23,999 nucleotides of DNA from an uncultured Prevotella sp. (GTDB taxonomy: Bacteria; Bacteroidota; Bacteroidia; Bacteroidales; Bacteroidaceae): NCBI GenBank assembly GCA_934120735.1, contig CAKOVA010000030.1, positions 1 to 23,999 on the forward strand, given 5' to 3'. Below are positions 15,739 to 23,999 of the stretch, piece by piece. The notes under the pieces were generated by a model that made no database searches, was not told the origin of the DNA, and was given only the letters and a program-made list of their open reading frames with translations. The position numbers were made by a program, and so were the translations under genes. Position 1 is the stretch's first letter. Each line of letters begins with the position of its first letter.

Positions 15739-17745
15739 ATGACTGATAAAAACAAGCAAGAATTGCAATCAACGAATCATGACAATACCGCTTCTGCTCC
15801 GATTGGGGCAGAAGAATCCGTTTCTTATACAGACGACAACATCCGGCACCTATCGGATATGGAGCATGTGCGTACCCGGCCGGGCATGTACATCGGCCGA
15901 TTGGGCGATGGTAACTTGCCCGAGGATGGCATCTATGTGCTGTTGAAGGAAGTGATTGACAACTCCATCGACGAGTTTAAGATGAAGTCGGGCGACCGAA
16001 TTGAGATTGACGTGGAGGACAACCTGCGCGTCAGCGTGCGCGACTACGGTCGTGGTATTCCGCAAGGCAAACTGGTAGAGGCGGTGAGCATGCTGAATAC
16101 AGGTGGAAAATACGACTCGAAAGCGTTTAAGAAGAGTGTGGGATTGAACGGTGTGGGTCTCAAAGCCGTGAATGCTTTGAGTGCACATTTCGAGGTGAAG
16201 TCGTACAGAGAAGGAAAAGTTCGCTCCATCACGTTTGAAAAAGGTGAGATGAAAACCGATCAGACCGATAAAACGCAGGATGAAACGGGCACCTATGTCT
16301 ATTTTGAACCCGACAACACGCTGTTCAAGAACTACTCGTTCCACGATGATATCGTGGAAACCATGCTGCGCAACTATACCTATCTCAATGCCGGGCTCAC
16401 CATCATGTACAATGGACGGCGCATCAAAAGCCGTAACGGGTTGGAAGATTTGCTCAACGACAACATGACAACGGACGGATTGTACCCCATTGTTCATGTG
16501 GTTGGCGATGACATCGAGATTGCTTTCACGCATACCAATCAGTACGGAGAAGAATACCACTCGTTTGTCAACGGGCAACATACCACACAGGGAGGCACGC
16601 ATCAGAGTGCTTTCAAGGAGCATATCGCCAAGACTATCAAAGAGTTTTACGACAAAAACTACGAGTACACCGACATTCGAAACGGCCTTGTGGCGGCCGT
16701 AGCCATCAACGTGGAAGAGCCTGTTTTCGAGAGTCAGACCAAGATTAAACTGGGGTCGACGCTTATGGCACCAGGAGGTGAGACCATCAACAAGTACGTG
16801 GGCGATTTTATCAAGCGTGAGGTAGACAACTACCTGCACATCCACAAAGAAGATTGTGCGGACGTATTGGAGGCTAAGATCAAGGCCAGCGAGCACGAAC
16901 GCAAAGCTATGGCGGGGGTAACGAAGCTCGCCAGAGAGCGTGCCAAGAAGGCCAACCTGCACAATAAGAAGTTGCGAGACTGCCGAATTCATTTCAGTGA
17001 CGAGAAAAATGACCGCAAGGAGGAGAGTTGTATCTTCATCACCGAGGGCGATTCGGCCAGCGGTAGCATCACCAAGAGCAGGGATGTGAACACGCAAGCG
17101 GTGTTCTCGTTGCGGGGAAAACCGCTCAATTCGTATGGATTGACCAAGAAGGTGGTGTACGAAAATGAAGAGTTCAACCTCTTGCAGGCGGCTCTCGACA
17201 TAGAAGACGGCTTGGACACGCTGCGCTACAACAAGGTGATTGTCGCCACAGATGCCGATGTCGATGGCATGCACATCCGTCTGTTGATTATCACTTTCTT
17301 TCTACAGTTCTTCCCCGAGCTTATCAAGAAAGGACATGTGTATGTGTTGCAGACGCCTCTTTTTCGTGTGCGTAACCGCAGAACGAAGATTAAAAATAAG
17401 CAAGTGATAGCAGATGCCAGTCGTGACAAAAAAGAGCGAAAGAGCGATTTCATTACCCGCTACTGTTATAGTGATGAAGAGCGACAAGAAGCGATTAGGG
17501 ACCTTGGACCCGAGCCTGAAATCACCCGATTCAAAGGATTGGGAGAGATATCTCCTGACGAATTTGTCCATTTCATCGGTCCTGACATGCGACTGGAACA
17601 AGTGACACTGCACAAAAACGACCAGGTACAAAAACTTTTGGAGTATTACATGGGCAAGAATACCATGGAACGACAAAACTTTATCATCGATAATCTGGTG
17701 GTCGAGGAAGACCTTCCGGAAGACGAACTCAAACCAATTGACTGA
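15739..17745 (+). CDS. parE: DNA topoisomerase IV subunit B
   Basis: The ATPase subunit of a type IIA topoisomerase. With ParC it decatenates replicated chromosomes. The protein is 668 residues. The first 30 or so are a polar, probably disordered extension. Then come the GHKL ATPase motifs RTRPGMYIG (45-53), EVIDNSIDE (71-79, catalytic Glu71 and Asn75), DYGRGIP (102-108) and [14 protein letters not shown] (135-148). The TOPRIM part has EGDSASGS (436-443), RGKPLNS (459-465) and DADVDGMH (505-512). The length and the GLNGVG loop favour ParE over GyrB, which I judge by eye. parC is not adjacent. The upstream 147 bases contain no promoter I trust. The stop lies just before the promoter of the S41 protease gene. 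Confidence 0.92.
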   Translation: MTDKNKQELQSTNHDNTASAPIGAEESVSYTDDNIRHLSDMEHVRTRPGMYIGRLGDGNLPEDGIYVLLKEVIDNSIDEFKMKSGDRIEIDVEDNLRVSVRDYGRGIPQGKLVEAVSMLNTGGKYDSKAFKKSVGLNGVGLKAVNALSAHFEVKSYREGKVRSITFEKGEMKTDQTDKTQDETGTYVYFEPDNTLFKNYSFHDDIVETMLRNYTYLNAGLTIMYNGRRIKSRNGLEDLLNDNMTTDGLYPIVHVVGDDIEIAFTHTNQYGEEYHSFVNGQHTTQGGTHQSAFKEHIAKTIKEFYDKNYEYTDIRNGLVAAVAINVEEPVFESQTKIKLGSTLMAPGGETINKYVGDFIKREVDNYLHIHKEDCADVLEAKIKASEHERKAMAGVTKLARERAKKANLHNKKLRDCRIHFSDEKNDRKEESCIFITEGDSASGSITKSRDVNTQAVFSLRGKPLNSYGLTKKVVYENEEFNLLQAALDIEDGLDTLRYNKVIVATDADVDGMHIRLLIITFFLQFFPELIKKGHVYVLQTPLFRVRNRRTKIKNKQVIADASRDKKERKSDFITRYCYSDEERQEAIRDLGPEPEITRFKGLGEISPDEFVHFIGPDMRLEQVTLHKNDQVQKLLEYYMGKNTMERQNFIIDNLVVEEDLPEDELKPID

Positions 17746-17750
17746 CAATC

Positions 17751-17782
17751 TTTGTCATTTAGGCGAAGAATCGATGTCTTTG
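17751..17782 (+). promoter_or_regulatory. Candidate promoter of the S41 protease
   Basis: TTTG (17751-17754), 20 bases, TGTCTTTG (17775-17782), with G in place of A at the second -7 position. It would start transcription near 17789 and give a leader of about 27 bases before ATG 17816. Confidence 0.55.
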
Positions 17783-17815
17783 GGGCGAACAATTCTTTTA
17801 TATAAAATCAGACAA

Positions 17816-19387
17816 ATGAGACGACTCGTTGCTTCATGTTGGGCACTATTGATAGTTTATTCAGTATCCGCTCAAATCAATATCAATTTTGGGAAAGATT
17901 CACCGCTTCGCAAGTTGCAAATTGCGGAGATGGCCATCAACAATCTTTATGTTGATACGGTGAAAGAAGACAAACTGGTTGAAGATGCCATTCGTGGTAT
18001 GTTGGAGAAGTTGGACCCACACTCTTCTTATACAACGGCAAAAGAAACCAAGGCCATGACTGAATCTTTGCAGGGATCTTTTGAAGGTATAGGTATTCAG
18101 TTCAACATGATGCAAGACACACTCATGGTCATTCAGACCATTACCAATGGTCCGTCGGAGAAGGTGGGCATCATGGCTGGCGACCGAATCGTGAGTGTTA
18201 ACGACAGTAGCATTGCGGGTGTCAAGATGGCACGCGAAGAGATTATGCGGCGGTTGCGTGGAAAGAAAGGAACAAAAGTAAAGTTGGGCATCCTCCGTAA
18301 GGGCATTGGGGAGCGGCTTTACTTTACAGTAGTGCGAGATAAGATACCTGTTAAAACCGTTGATGCCAGTTACATGCTCCGTCCCCAATTAGGTTATGTG
18401 CGCATAGGGAGCTTTGGTGCGACCACTTATGATGAGTTTATGGCCTGTATCACTGCACTGAAAAAGCAGGGAATGCGTGACCTTGTCTTGGATTTGCAGG
18501 ACAATGGAGGCGGCTATTTGCAAGCTGCGGTGAAGATAGCCAATGAGTTTTTGCAACGCAACGACTTGATTGTTTATACCAAAGGACGACGCGCAGAGCG
18601 TATAGAATATACGGCACACGGTAATGGTAGTTTGCTTTCGGGCAAGGTGATGGTGCTGGTGAATGAGTTTTCAGCATCCGCTGCCGAGATTGTCACAGGT
18701 GCCATCCAGGATCAAGACAGAGGACAAGTGGTTGGACGGCGTTCGTTTGGGAAGGGTTTGGTGCAGCGTCCGATCGATTTTCCTGATGGAAGTATGATGC
18801 GACTCACCATCGCTCACTACTATACGCCATCGGGACGTTGTATCCAGAAGCCATATACTAAGGGTGATAACGAAAGCTATGCCCGTGAATTGGACACTCG
18901 TTTCAAGCATGGAGAACTGTATAGTGCCGACAGTATTCATTTCGCTGACTCGCTGAAGTATAAGACTTTGCGCCTCAAACGCACGGTATATGGCGGCGGA
19001 GGCATCATGCCTGATTACTTTGTTCCACTCGACACGACCAAATTCACACCGTATCATCGGCAGTTGGCAGCCAAGGGAATCATCATCACAGAGAACCTTA
19101 AGTATGTTGATCAACACCGTAAACAACTGCAAAAACAATATCCTACCTTCGCAAAGTTTGTGCGTGAGTTTGATGTTCCGCAGCAGTTGGTGGATGCAGT
19201 GATTCGCTCTGGTGAGAAAGAAAAGGTCAATCCGAAGGATAAGGAGGAATTACAAACGACCTTACCCGCTGTGAAAAACCAACTAAAGGCATTGGTTGCA
19301 CGCGATTTGTGGGACATGAACGAGTATTTCCAGATTATCAATGAAACCAATGACATTGTCCTCAAGGCCGTTGAACTGATGAATTAA
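17816..19387 (+). CDS. Exported S41 C-terminal processing protease
   Basis: A serine protease of the CtpA/Prc family, 523 residues, that trims or degrades envelope proteins. The frame is open from 17738, overlapping parE by 8 bases. The start at 17816 is preferred because it yields the signal peptide MRRLVASCWALLIVYSVSAQ and sits just after the candidate promoter. A PDZ domain spans about 85-175 (FEGIGIQF, then GIMAGDRIVSVN). The catalytic serine is Ser288 in FSASAAEI and the lysine is Lys313 in SFGKG, 25 residues apart as in the family. The strand DLVLDLQDNGGGYL (222-235) precedes them. After about residue 350 there is a long C-terminal region, partly helical, as in other Bacteroidota homologues. 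It is followed by 186 bases without a gene, then a convergent gene. Confidence 0.92.
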   Translation: MRRLVASCWALLIVYSVSAQININFGKDSPLRKLQIAEMAINNLYVDTVKEDKLVEDAIRGMLEKLDPHSSYTTAKETKAMTESLQGSFEGIGIQFNMMQDTLMVIQTITNGPSEKVGIMAGDRIVSVNDSSIAGVKMAREEIMRRLRGKKGTKVKLGILRKGIGERLYFTVVRDKIPVKTVDASYMLRPQLGYVRIGSFGATTYDEFMACITALKKQGMRDLVLDLQDNGGGYLQAAVKIANEFLQRNDLIVYTKGRRAERIEYTAHGNGSLLSGKVMVLVNEFSASAAEIVTGAIQDQDRGQVVGRRSFGKGLVQRPIDFPDGSMMRLTIAHYYTPSGRCIQKPYTKGDNESYARELDTRFKHGELYSADSIHFADSLKYKTLRLKRTVYGGGGIMPDYFVPLDTTKFTPYHRQLAAKGIIITENLKYVDQHRKQLQKQYPTFAKFVREFDVPQQLVDAVIRSGEKEKVNPKDKEELQTTLPAVKNQLKALVARDLWDMNEYFQIINETNDIVLKAVELMN

Positions 19388-19573
19388 GGAGAAGACGGGA
19401 CAAACCATAAGAAACTTTGTTTTATCTCCTCAATGGTGAGTGTCTTATTCTTTGCTACCACTAATAGTAGCACTACGAGTACACGATCATGACGCTAACC
19501 GGCATAGATGCTATCGCCAGCGTTGAATATTCATGGACTTTACGGGGGAATGATGCAGGTTTGGGAACGATAC

Positions 19574-20866
19574 TTAACACCGTTGTTTGCTGGTCATGAT
19601 ACTTAGAACCATCTCATCAGTCGTGCCCATGGCATCTTTGCCAATGCTGGTGAGGTTGCGTATCGAGCGATCCACATCCTCGTCAATGATGCCTTCTGCC
19701 GACGTTACATGCTTGTTTTCCATCGATAGCAAGGCCGAAAGCACTGCTGTGCTGACACCCGAGCTGATTTTCAGCGAGCAACTGGGCTTGGCTCCGTCGC
19801 AAATCATGCCGGTAAGGTTGGCGATCATGTTCTTGATAGCATGACAGATGTGTGCATAGTCGCCGCCCATGAGATAGGTGATGCCACAGCTTGAGCCGAT
19901 GCTGGCCACAACACAGCCGCACAGAGCCGACAGTTTGCCCAGGCTCTGCTTGATGTAAATAGCCGATAGATGACTGAGTGTGAGTGCGCGAATAAGCTCT
20001 TCTTCCGTATTCTCGTTTTCCATGGCGTACACCACCACAGGGTTTGTGGCGCAGATACCTTGATTTCCCGACCCACTGTTGCTCATCACTGGTATCATGG
20101 CCCCACCCATTCGGGCGTCGCAGGCCAATGCTGTCTTGGCGATGATGTGCGAGTAGATGCTGTTACCGAATATCCCTCGACTCAATGGGCGATCCATTGT
20201 CTTGCCCAAGCAGTGTCCGTAGTTGCCTTTCAGCGATTGATTGGCAGCATTCATGTTATACTCATTTGTTTTCAGCATGAACCTGATTTCGTCGATGGGG
20301 GTGGTGGTGGCGAAGTCGTAGACCATCCTGAAGGAAAGCTGTATGCCGTTCTCCTCCGGTTCATCTTGCTTCCTCAGCCCTTTGTCGAGCAGGATTTCCC
20401 CATTTTTACATAGGTGTACAAAGTTGGTGTGCGCACCTGCGATGATGGCTTTTGCCGTTTGATTGTTTGCTTGGCATGTCACCTCGATGTACAGTTTCTC
20501 GGTAATTCCCTGTTTTAGTTGGATGTCTATGCGTTTTTCCTCTATGTATTTCTTCGCTTCTTCCAGCGTCTGAGGCGTGAGATCCTTAATCACCTCCAAC
20601 TGATATTCAGCCTTGCCGACGATACTGCCCAAGGCAATGGCGATGGGTAGTCCTATCATTCCTGTACCTGGAATGCCCACACCCATGGCGTTTTTCAGGA
20701 TGTTAGCACTCAGTAGGGCGGTTATTTTCTCGGGCCGACAACCCAACATCTCCGTCGCTTTGGCCGTACATAGCGCCACGGCCATGGGTTCTGTGCATCC
20801 TACGGCAGGCACTACTTCCTGGTGGATGAGCTGTATGATTTGTTTTCGGATATGTTCTTCAAGCAT
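19574..20866 (-). CDS. L-cysteine desulfidase / serine dehydratase alpha-like protein
   Basis: A 430-residue cytoplasmic protein of the family that holds L-cysteine desulfidase (also UPF0597/YhaM, CyuA). The archaeal enzyme converts L-cysteine to pyruvate, ammonia and sulfide with a [4Fe-4S] cluster. VGCTEP (22-27) holds the expected substrate-site Cys24. Cys316, Cys356 and Cys363 have spacings of 40 and 7 residues, which match what I recall for the three cluster ligands of the Methanocaldococcus enzyme. SGSGNQGI (264-271) is the conserved glycine-rich loop. No signal or membrane segment is seen. It lies 124 bases downstream of dsbD on the same strand, separated by a stem-loop, and is convergent with the S41 protease. 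The substrate could be another amino acid; the fold is certain, the specificity is not. Confidence 0.88.
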   Translation of the reverse strand: MLEEHIRKQIIQLIHQEVVPAVGCTEPMAVALCTAKATEMLGCRPEKITALLSANILKNAMGVGIPGTGMIGLPIAIALGSIVGKAEYQLEVIKDLTPQTLEEAKKYIEEKRIDIQLKQGITEKLYIEVTCQANNQTAKAIIAGAHTNFVHLCKNGEILLDKGLRKQDEPEENGIQLSFRMVYDFATTTPIDEIRFMLKTNEYNMNAANQSLKGNYGHCLGKTMDRPLSRGIFGNSIYSHIIAKTALACDARMGGAMIPVMSNSGSGNQGICATNPVVVYAMENENTEEELIRALTLSHLSAIYIKQSLGKLSALCGCVVASIGSSCGITYLMGGDYAHICHAIKNMIANLTGMICDGAKPSCSLKISSGVSTAVLSALLSMENKHVTSAEGIIDEDVDRSIRNLTSIGKDAMGTTDEMVLSIMTSKQRC

Positions 20867-20936
20867 GGTTTTGTAGATTCAAATGGTTTTTATATCGTGG
20901 TTTGTTTGTATGTAGGTGTGTCTTATCCGCACAAAG

Positions 20937-20985
20937 CACGCTGCCTTGCCACGCAGCACAGACCGTATTGCGTGGCAAGGGCGTG
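20937..20985 (-). terminator. Long stem-loop between dsbD and the cysteine desulfidase gene
   Basis: Arms 20937-20955 and 20969-20985 pair over 17 bp with one 2-base bulge; the core is CCTTGCCACGCA/TGCGTGGCAAGG. It starts 6 bases after the dsbD stop on the minus strand. The bases that follow (GTGCTTTGTG) are only weakly T-rich, so termination may be partial, with read-through into the next gene. No separate promoter for that gene is visible. Confidence 0.55.
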
Positions 20986-20990
20986 TAAGG

Positions 20991-23039
20991 TCAGTCGCGA
21001 TTGCGATATACCTCCAGTCCTTTCTTCAGGAAGTCGAGGTAGGCTGGCACGTCTTCTTTATAGCTGTATGAGCCAGTCAGCGGTTTTCCTGCATTGTCTA
21101 GTGGCACATAGAAGGGCTGCGTGTTGGCGCCAAACTTACTACTTTGCAGATAACTCCATTTGTCGCCAACGGTGCGAAGCGTGCGCTTTTTGCCGTTATC
21201 CATCACTTCTATCTGTTCTTTCAACGGCGTTTTGTCGTCCACGAACAAGGAGATGAGCACATAATCTTTTGTCAATACCTCCGCAACCGATGGATCTGTC
21301 CACACAGCCGCTTCCATCTTTCGGCAGTTGACACACCCAAAGCCGGTGAAATCGATGAAAGCAGGCTTGCCTTGAGCTTTGGCGGCAGCCATTCCTTCTT
21401 CATAATTGGTATAGGCGGCGTGAACTTCTTTGTTGTTCAGGTTAAAGTCTTGTGTGTTGATTGGCGGTGCGAAAGCACTCACGGCCTTGACGGGTGCGCC
21501 CCAAAGACCAGGCACCATGTACACCGTGAAGGCCAACGAAATCATGCCCAGCATGATACATACCACCGGCATGGGTTTGCTCTCGCCGCCCACCATGTCG
21601 CTTTGGAACTTGAGGTGCCCGATGAGATAAAGTCCCAACATGCCGAAGATGACAATCCACAACGACAAGAACACCTCACGATCGAGGATGTGCCAGCCGT
21701 ATGCAAGGTCGGCTACGGAGAGGAACTTTAAGGCGAAGGCCAGTTCGATGAAGCCCAATACCACCTTGATGGTGTTCATCCAAGAACCCGATTTGGGCGC
21801 TTGCTTCAGCCAAGAGGGGAACAGAGCGAAGAGTGTGAACGGCAATGCCAGTGCCAAGGCGAAGCCAAACATCCCGATGGCTGGCCCCACCCAGTTGCCC
21901 GACGTGGCGGCTTGTACCAGCAAGAAACCAACGATGGGGGCGGTACAAGAGAAAGATACCAGCACCAATGTGAAGGCCATCAGGAAGATGGAGAGTAATC
22001 CGGTGGTGGAAGAGGCCTTGTTGTCCATCTTGTTTCCCCATGACTCAGGCAGCCGCAGCTCGAACCATCCGAAGAAAGAGAGTGCAAACACCACCAGCAG
22101 CAGGAAGAAGAAGATGTTGAAAACCGCACTGGTTGCCAGTTCGTTGAGCTTGTGTGGATCAGTAAAAGCCGTCACAAGCAGTCCCAGCGACAGGAATATC
22201 ACGATGATGGCCAAGCCGTAGGTGATGGCATCGCGCATGCCTTTGGCCTTGTCCTTGGTGCGTTTGAGGAAGAAACTTACCGTCATGGGGATGATGGGCC
22301 ATACGCAGGGCGTGAACAACGCCAGCAATCCGCCGGCAAACCCCATCAGGAATAGAAACCACAGTGAACCGTTCTGCTCGCTGCGGCCATCCTGTTGTTG
22401 CAATTCTTGGATGACAGGCTGCCATAAATCGGTGCTGACAGCCACCTGGTTGGTATCCACTGGTGCGGGAAGAAGCGTGTCTGTCGCTGCGGTCTGCATG
22501 GAGTCTGGGTTGAGGGATGAAGGCGAATCCGCATCTTTCGCTTCTTTTTCAGTTGATTCCTGCGGTGTTGTTGCAGCCACAACGGCCGGCGATTTCCCGG
22601 CTTTCTTGAAGGCTACTTCTTGCGGTGGCATGCACGTTTGGTCGTTGCAGGCGCCATATTCCAAATAAGCATCAATGGTATAATTGGGTTTGGTGAACCT
22701 TACTTTCTGGACAAACTGCGCCTTATGCTCAAAAAAGCGCAGCTTCATGCCAAACAGGTTGTCCATCTTCGAGATTTCGTTGCCGCGCGCCACCAGACCG
22801 CCCACCTTCTCTACGCCGTCCATTTTGTTGACATGGAAAGAGGCCTCGATAGGCCCACTGCTGCCAAGGTTCACGGAATAGACGTGCCATCCCTGTTCAA
22901 TATCAAGGTTGAAGACAATTTCGCCTTCAGCAGTTTTGCCCGTCTTGAGTTGTGCGGATGATTGTATGGGGTCTACAATCTGTGCTTGGGTGAATAGCGT
23001 TGTCAACGACAACAATGCCAGCACTAAATACTTTTTCAT
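20991..23039 (-). CDS. dsbD: Thiol:disulfide interchange protein DsbD
   Basis: An inner-membrane protein that passes electrons from cytoplasmic thioredoxin to periplasmic disulfides. The 682-residue protein has all three parts. Residues 1-20 are a signal peptide. About 25-150 are the periplasmic alpha domain, with Cys131 and Cys136 in GACNDQTCMPP. Residues 225-510 are about eight membrane segments, with Cys245 in FTPCVWPI and Cys365 in SFSCTAPI. The C-terminal thioredoxin domain (about 535-682) has the active site GFGCVNCRK (Cys569, Cys572). The six cysteines match the E. coli relay pairs. A polar linker rich in Ala, Ser, Thr, Asp and Glu (about 148-222) joins the alpha and membrane domains and is unusually long. 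A promoter is seen at 23193-23224, with a leader of about 145 bases. The cysteine desulfidase gene follows. Confidence 0.95.
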   Translation of the reverse strand: MKKYLVLALLSLTTLFTQAQIVDPIQSSAQLKTGKTAEGEIVFNLDIEQGWHVYSVNLGSSGPIEASFHVNKMDGVEKVGGLVARGNEISKMDNLFGMKLRFFEHKAQFVQKVRFTKPNYTIDAYLEYGACNDQTCMPPQEVAFKKAGKSPAVVAATTPQESTEKEAKDADSPSSLNPDSMQTAATDTLLPAPVDTNQVAVSTDLWQPVIQELQQQDGRSEQNGSLWFLFLMGFAGGLLALFTPCVWPIIPMTVSFFLKRTKDKAKGMRDAITYGLAIIVIFLSLGLLVTAFTDPHKLNELATSAVFNIFFFLLLVVFALSFFGWFELRLPESWGNKMDNKASSTTGLLSIFLMAFTLVLVSFSCTAPIVGFLLVQAATSGNWVGPAIGMFGFALALALPFTLFALFPSWLKQAPKSGSWMNTIKVVLGFIELAFALKFLSVADLAYGWHILDREVFLSLWIVIFGMLGLYLIGHLKFQSDMVGGESKPMPVVCIMLGMISLAFTVYMVPGLWGAPVKAVSAFAPPINTQDFNLNNKEVHAAYTNYEEGMAAAKAQGKPAFIDFTGFGCVNCRKMEAAVWTDPSVAEVLTKDYVLISLFVDDKTPLKEQIEVMDNGKKRTLRTVGDKWSYLQSSKFGANTQPFYVPLDNAGKPLTGSYSYKEDVPAYLDFLKKGLEVYRNRD

Positions 23040-23192
23040 GTTAATTGATGTTTATGGTTGTAATAGCAATATTATATATACAGAAAGTCACATGCCATTA
23101 CCACAGTCCATTCATGGTTTTGTTACCTTTACAGGGCTGCAGATGCCAAGCATTTTCACGGCTCGTCTGACTTATAAAGTCGGCCTTGTTTG

Positions 23193-23224
23193 CAAAAATA
23201 TATAATTCTGTTGACACAGACAAA
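23193..23224 (-). promoter_or_regulatory. Promoter of dsbD
   Basis: Read on the minus strand: TTTG (23224-23221), 20 bases, TATTTTTG (23200-23193). Transcription near 23186 gives a leader of about 145 bases, longer than for other genes here. I recognise no known riboswitch in the leader. Confidence 0.65.
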
Positions 23225-23930
23225 CGCAGAAGTGAAAAAACTTGTTTGAGAATGCGAATTTTCTCGCCATTCCCTGCAGCCGCAGTCATCGTTGCTGTAA
23301 GAATGACACCTTTAGCACGAAGAAGGTTTAGTGTGATGAATTATCTTGACAACGAACGCGCTCATGCTTGGCTTGTAAATCAGCAACCCCGCTTCTTGTT
23401 TCAAATTCGCCCAAAATAAGCAAGTTTTCTATTCTGTTGTTATACAGAAAGTTACGCTTATCCGTCACTGTTGTTGCTTCAATTTCCAGGCCGTTAACGG
23501 GTAAAAGCATTGCTTTTGGACACCAATAGCTATGCTTTTGCACCCTAATGGCAACCCTATTGACCGCCGAAAGGATGTCTTTAGCTACATCATCTCGTTG
23601 TGATTGGGTCGAAATATGATTTTTTCCGCTCCATCAACGCCTTGTTTGCATCCCGTTTGCCTAGTGATTTTTTCCAGATTGAAAGTTTTTGAAGGCCGTT
23701 TTTGGGGCGTTTTCTTTCAAAAATATTGTACATATTTTATATAATAAGACATGGTCAATTTCTTATTTCCTTAGACATTGTAATTCACAGTTAGATTGTA
23801 TGAGTGGGCTGCAACTTCGTCGTTGAATTGGAGCAAAGTGACTGCCAGCACCTTACTTTATCAAACTTAATCAACCCGTTGGCGGAATTAATTTAGTGCA
23901 TACTTAATTCTACCAATGGGCCTGTTGTTA
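23225..23930. other. Non-coding, AT-rich stretch with short repeats
   Basis: About 700 bases without a gene I can support. A 71-codon minus-strand frame (23328-23543) and a 77-codon plus-strand frame (23186-23419) overlap and show no known domain. It contains a 10-bp palindrome CCGTTAACGG (23491-23500), the hairpin AAAAGCATTGCTTTT (23503-23517), and two imperfect 22-bp units (23507-23528, 23529-23550). The part from about 23600 is AT-rich, with no promoter pair I trust. Confidence 0.55.
23507..23550. repeat. Imperfect 22-bp tandem repeat, two units
   Basis: 23507-23528 and 23529-23550 align without gaps at about 15 of 22 positions, sharing the word ATGCTTTTG/TTGCTTTTG. A third unit may begin at 23551 but fades quickly. 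The period equals that of the 14218 array, although the sequence differs. Confidence 0.45.
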
Positions 23931-23999
23931 ATGAAGTTTACGTATTGCAGAATGGTAAGTGCACTAATTTTGCCAATGATTCTGGCAAACAAACCATTC
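23931..23999 (+). CDS. Possible start of a gene cut by the right edge
   Basis: From ATG 23931 the frame stays open for 23 codons to the window end. It reads MKFTYCRMVSAL and then ILPMILANKPF, which has the Lys/Arg-then-hydrophobic shape of an export signal. There is no promoter pair upstream, and 23 codons is too little to exclude chance. No function can be given. Confidence 0.2.
   Translation, partial: MKFTYCRMVSALILPMILANKPF

Noticed and set aside
15850..17274. 474-codon minus-strand frame opposite parE
   Set aside because: It is a long antisense shadow of a conserved gene; its translation shows no known domain and follows the codon pattern of parE.
19388..19573. Terminator between the convergent S41 and desulfidase genes
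   Set aside because: Only a 6-bp stem (TGCTAC 19453-19458, GTAGCA 19467-19472) without a T-tract on either strand is present; too weak to call.

Overview
The window looks like a chromosomal segment of a Bacteroidota bacterium, most likely Prevotella or a close relative. Four things point there: the promoter pairs (TTTG, about 20 bases, TAnnTTTG), the near absence of Shine-Dalgarno sites, lineage-typical families (DUF4271, the two-half GNAT-like protein, DUF3943), and intergenic regions rich in short palindromic repeats. The genus is an inference from style, not a database match.

Layout. 1-344 (-) is the start of an S-type sulfatase lipoprotein cut by the left edge. It is divergent from a secreted M16 zinc protease (692-3514), and the space between their promoters holds two interlocked inverted repeats. 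3515-5064 has no convincing gene. It carries a terminator, a cluster of five GGGGCGTGATT-type palindromes, a 202-bp composite inverted repeat flanked by 38-bp near-identical direct repeats, and a nested inverted repeat. 5103-10178 is a compact housekeeping run: metK, a DUF4271 membrane protein, a HemD-like protein, rnpA, yidD and tyrS, closed by a terminator. 10340-14034 holds a DUF3943 envelope protein, a secreted VanX-type dipeptidase and a SAM-dependent methyltransferase. 14035-14442 is non-coding with a 22-bp tandem repeat. It is followed by a GNAT-like protein (14443-15591), topoisomerase IV subunit B (15739-17745) and an exported S41 protease (17816-19387). On the minus strand are a full-length DsbD (23039-20991) and, downstream of it, an L-cysteine desulfidase-family protein (20866-19574). 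From 23225 to the right edge there is no convincing gene, only repeats and perhaps the first codons of one more gene.

How the genes fit together. The plus-strand core covers basic functions: S-adenosylmethionine synthesis, tetrapyrrole synthesis, tRNA 5' processing, membrane protein insertion, tyrosine charging, chromosome decatenation and envelope proteolysis. DsbD and the cysteine desulfidase form a plausible thiol/sulfur pair on the other strand.

I found no defence island, CRISPR array, prophage, insertion sequence with an intact transposase, tRNA or rRNA. No clearly new multi-gene system is visible. The least explained material is the structured intergenic DNA, especially 521-587, 3663-4452, 14218-14305 and 23491-23550.
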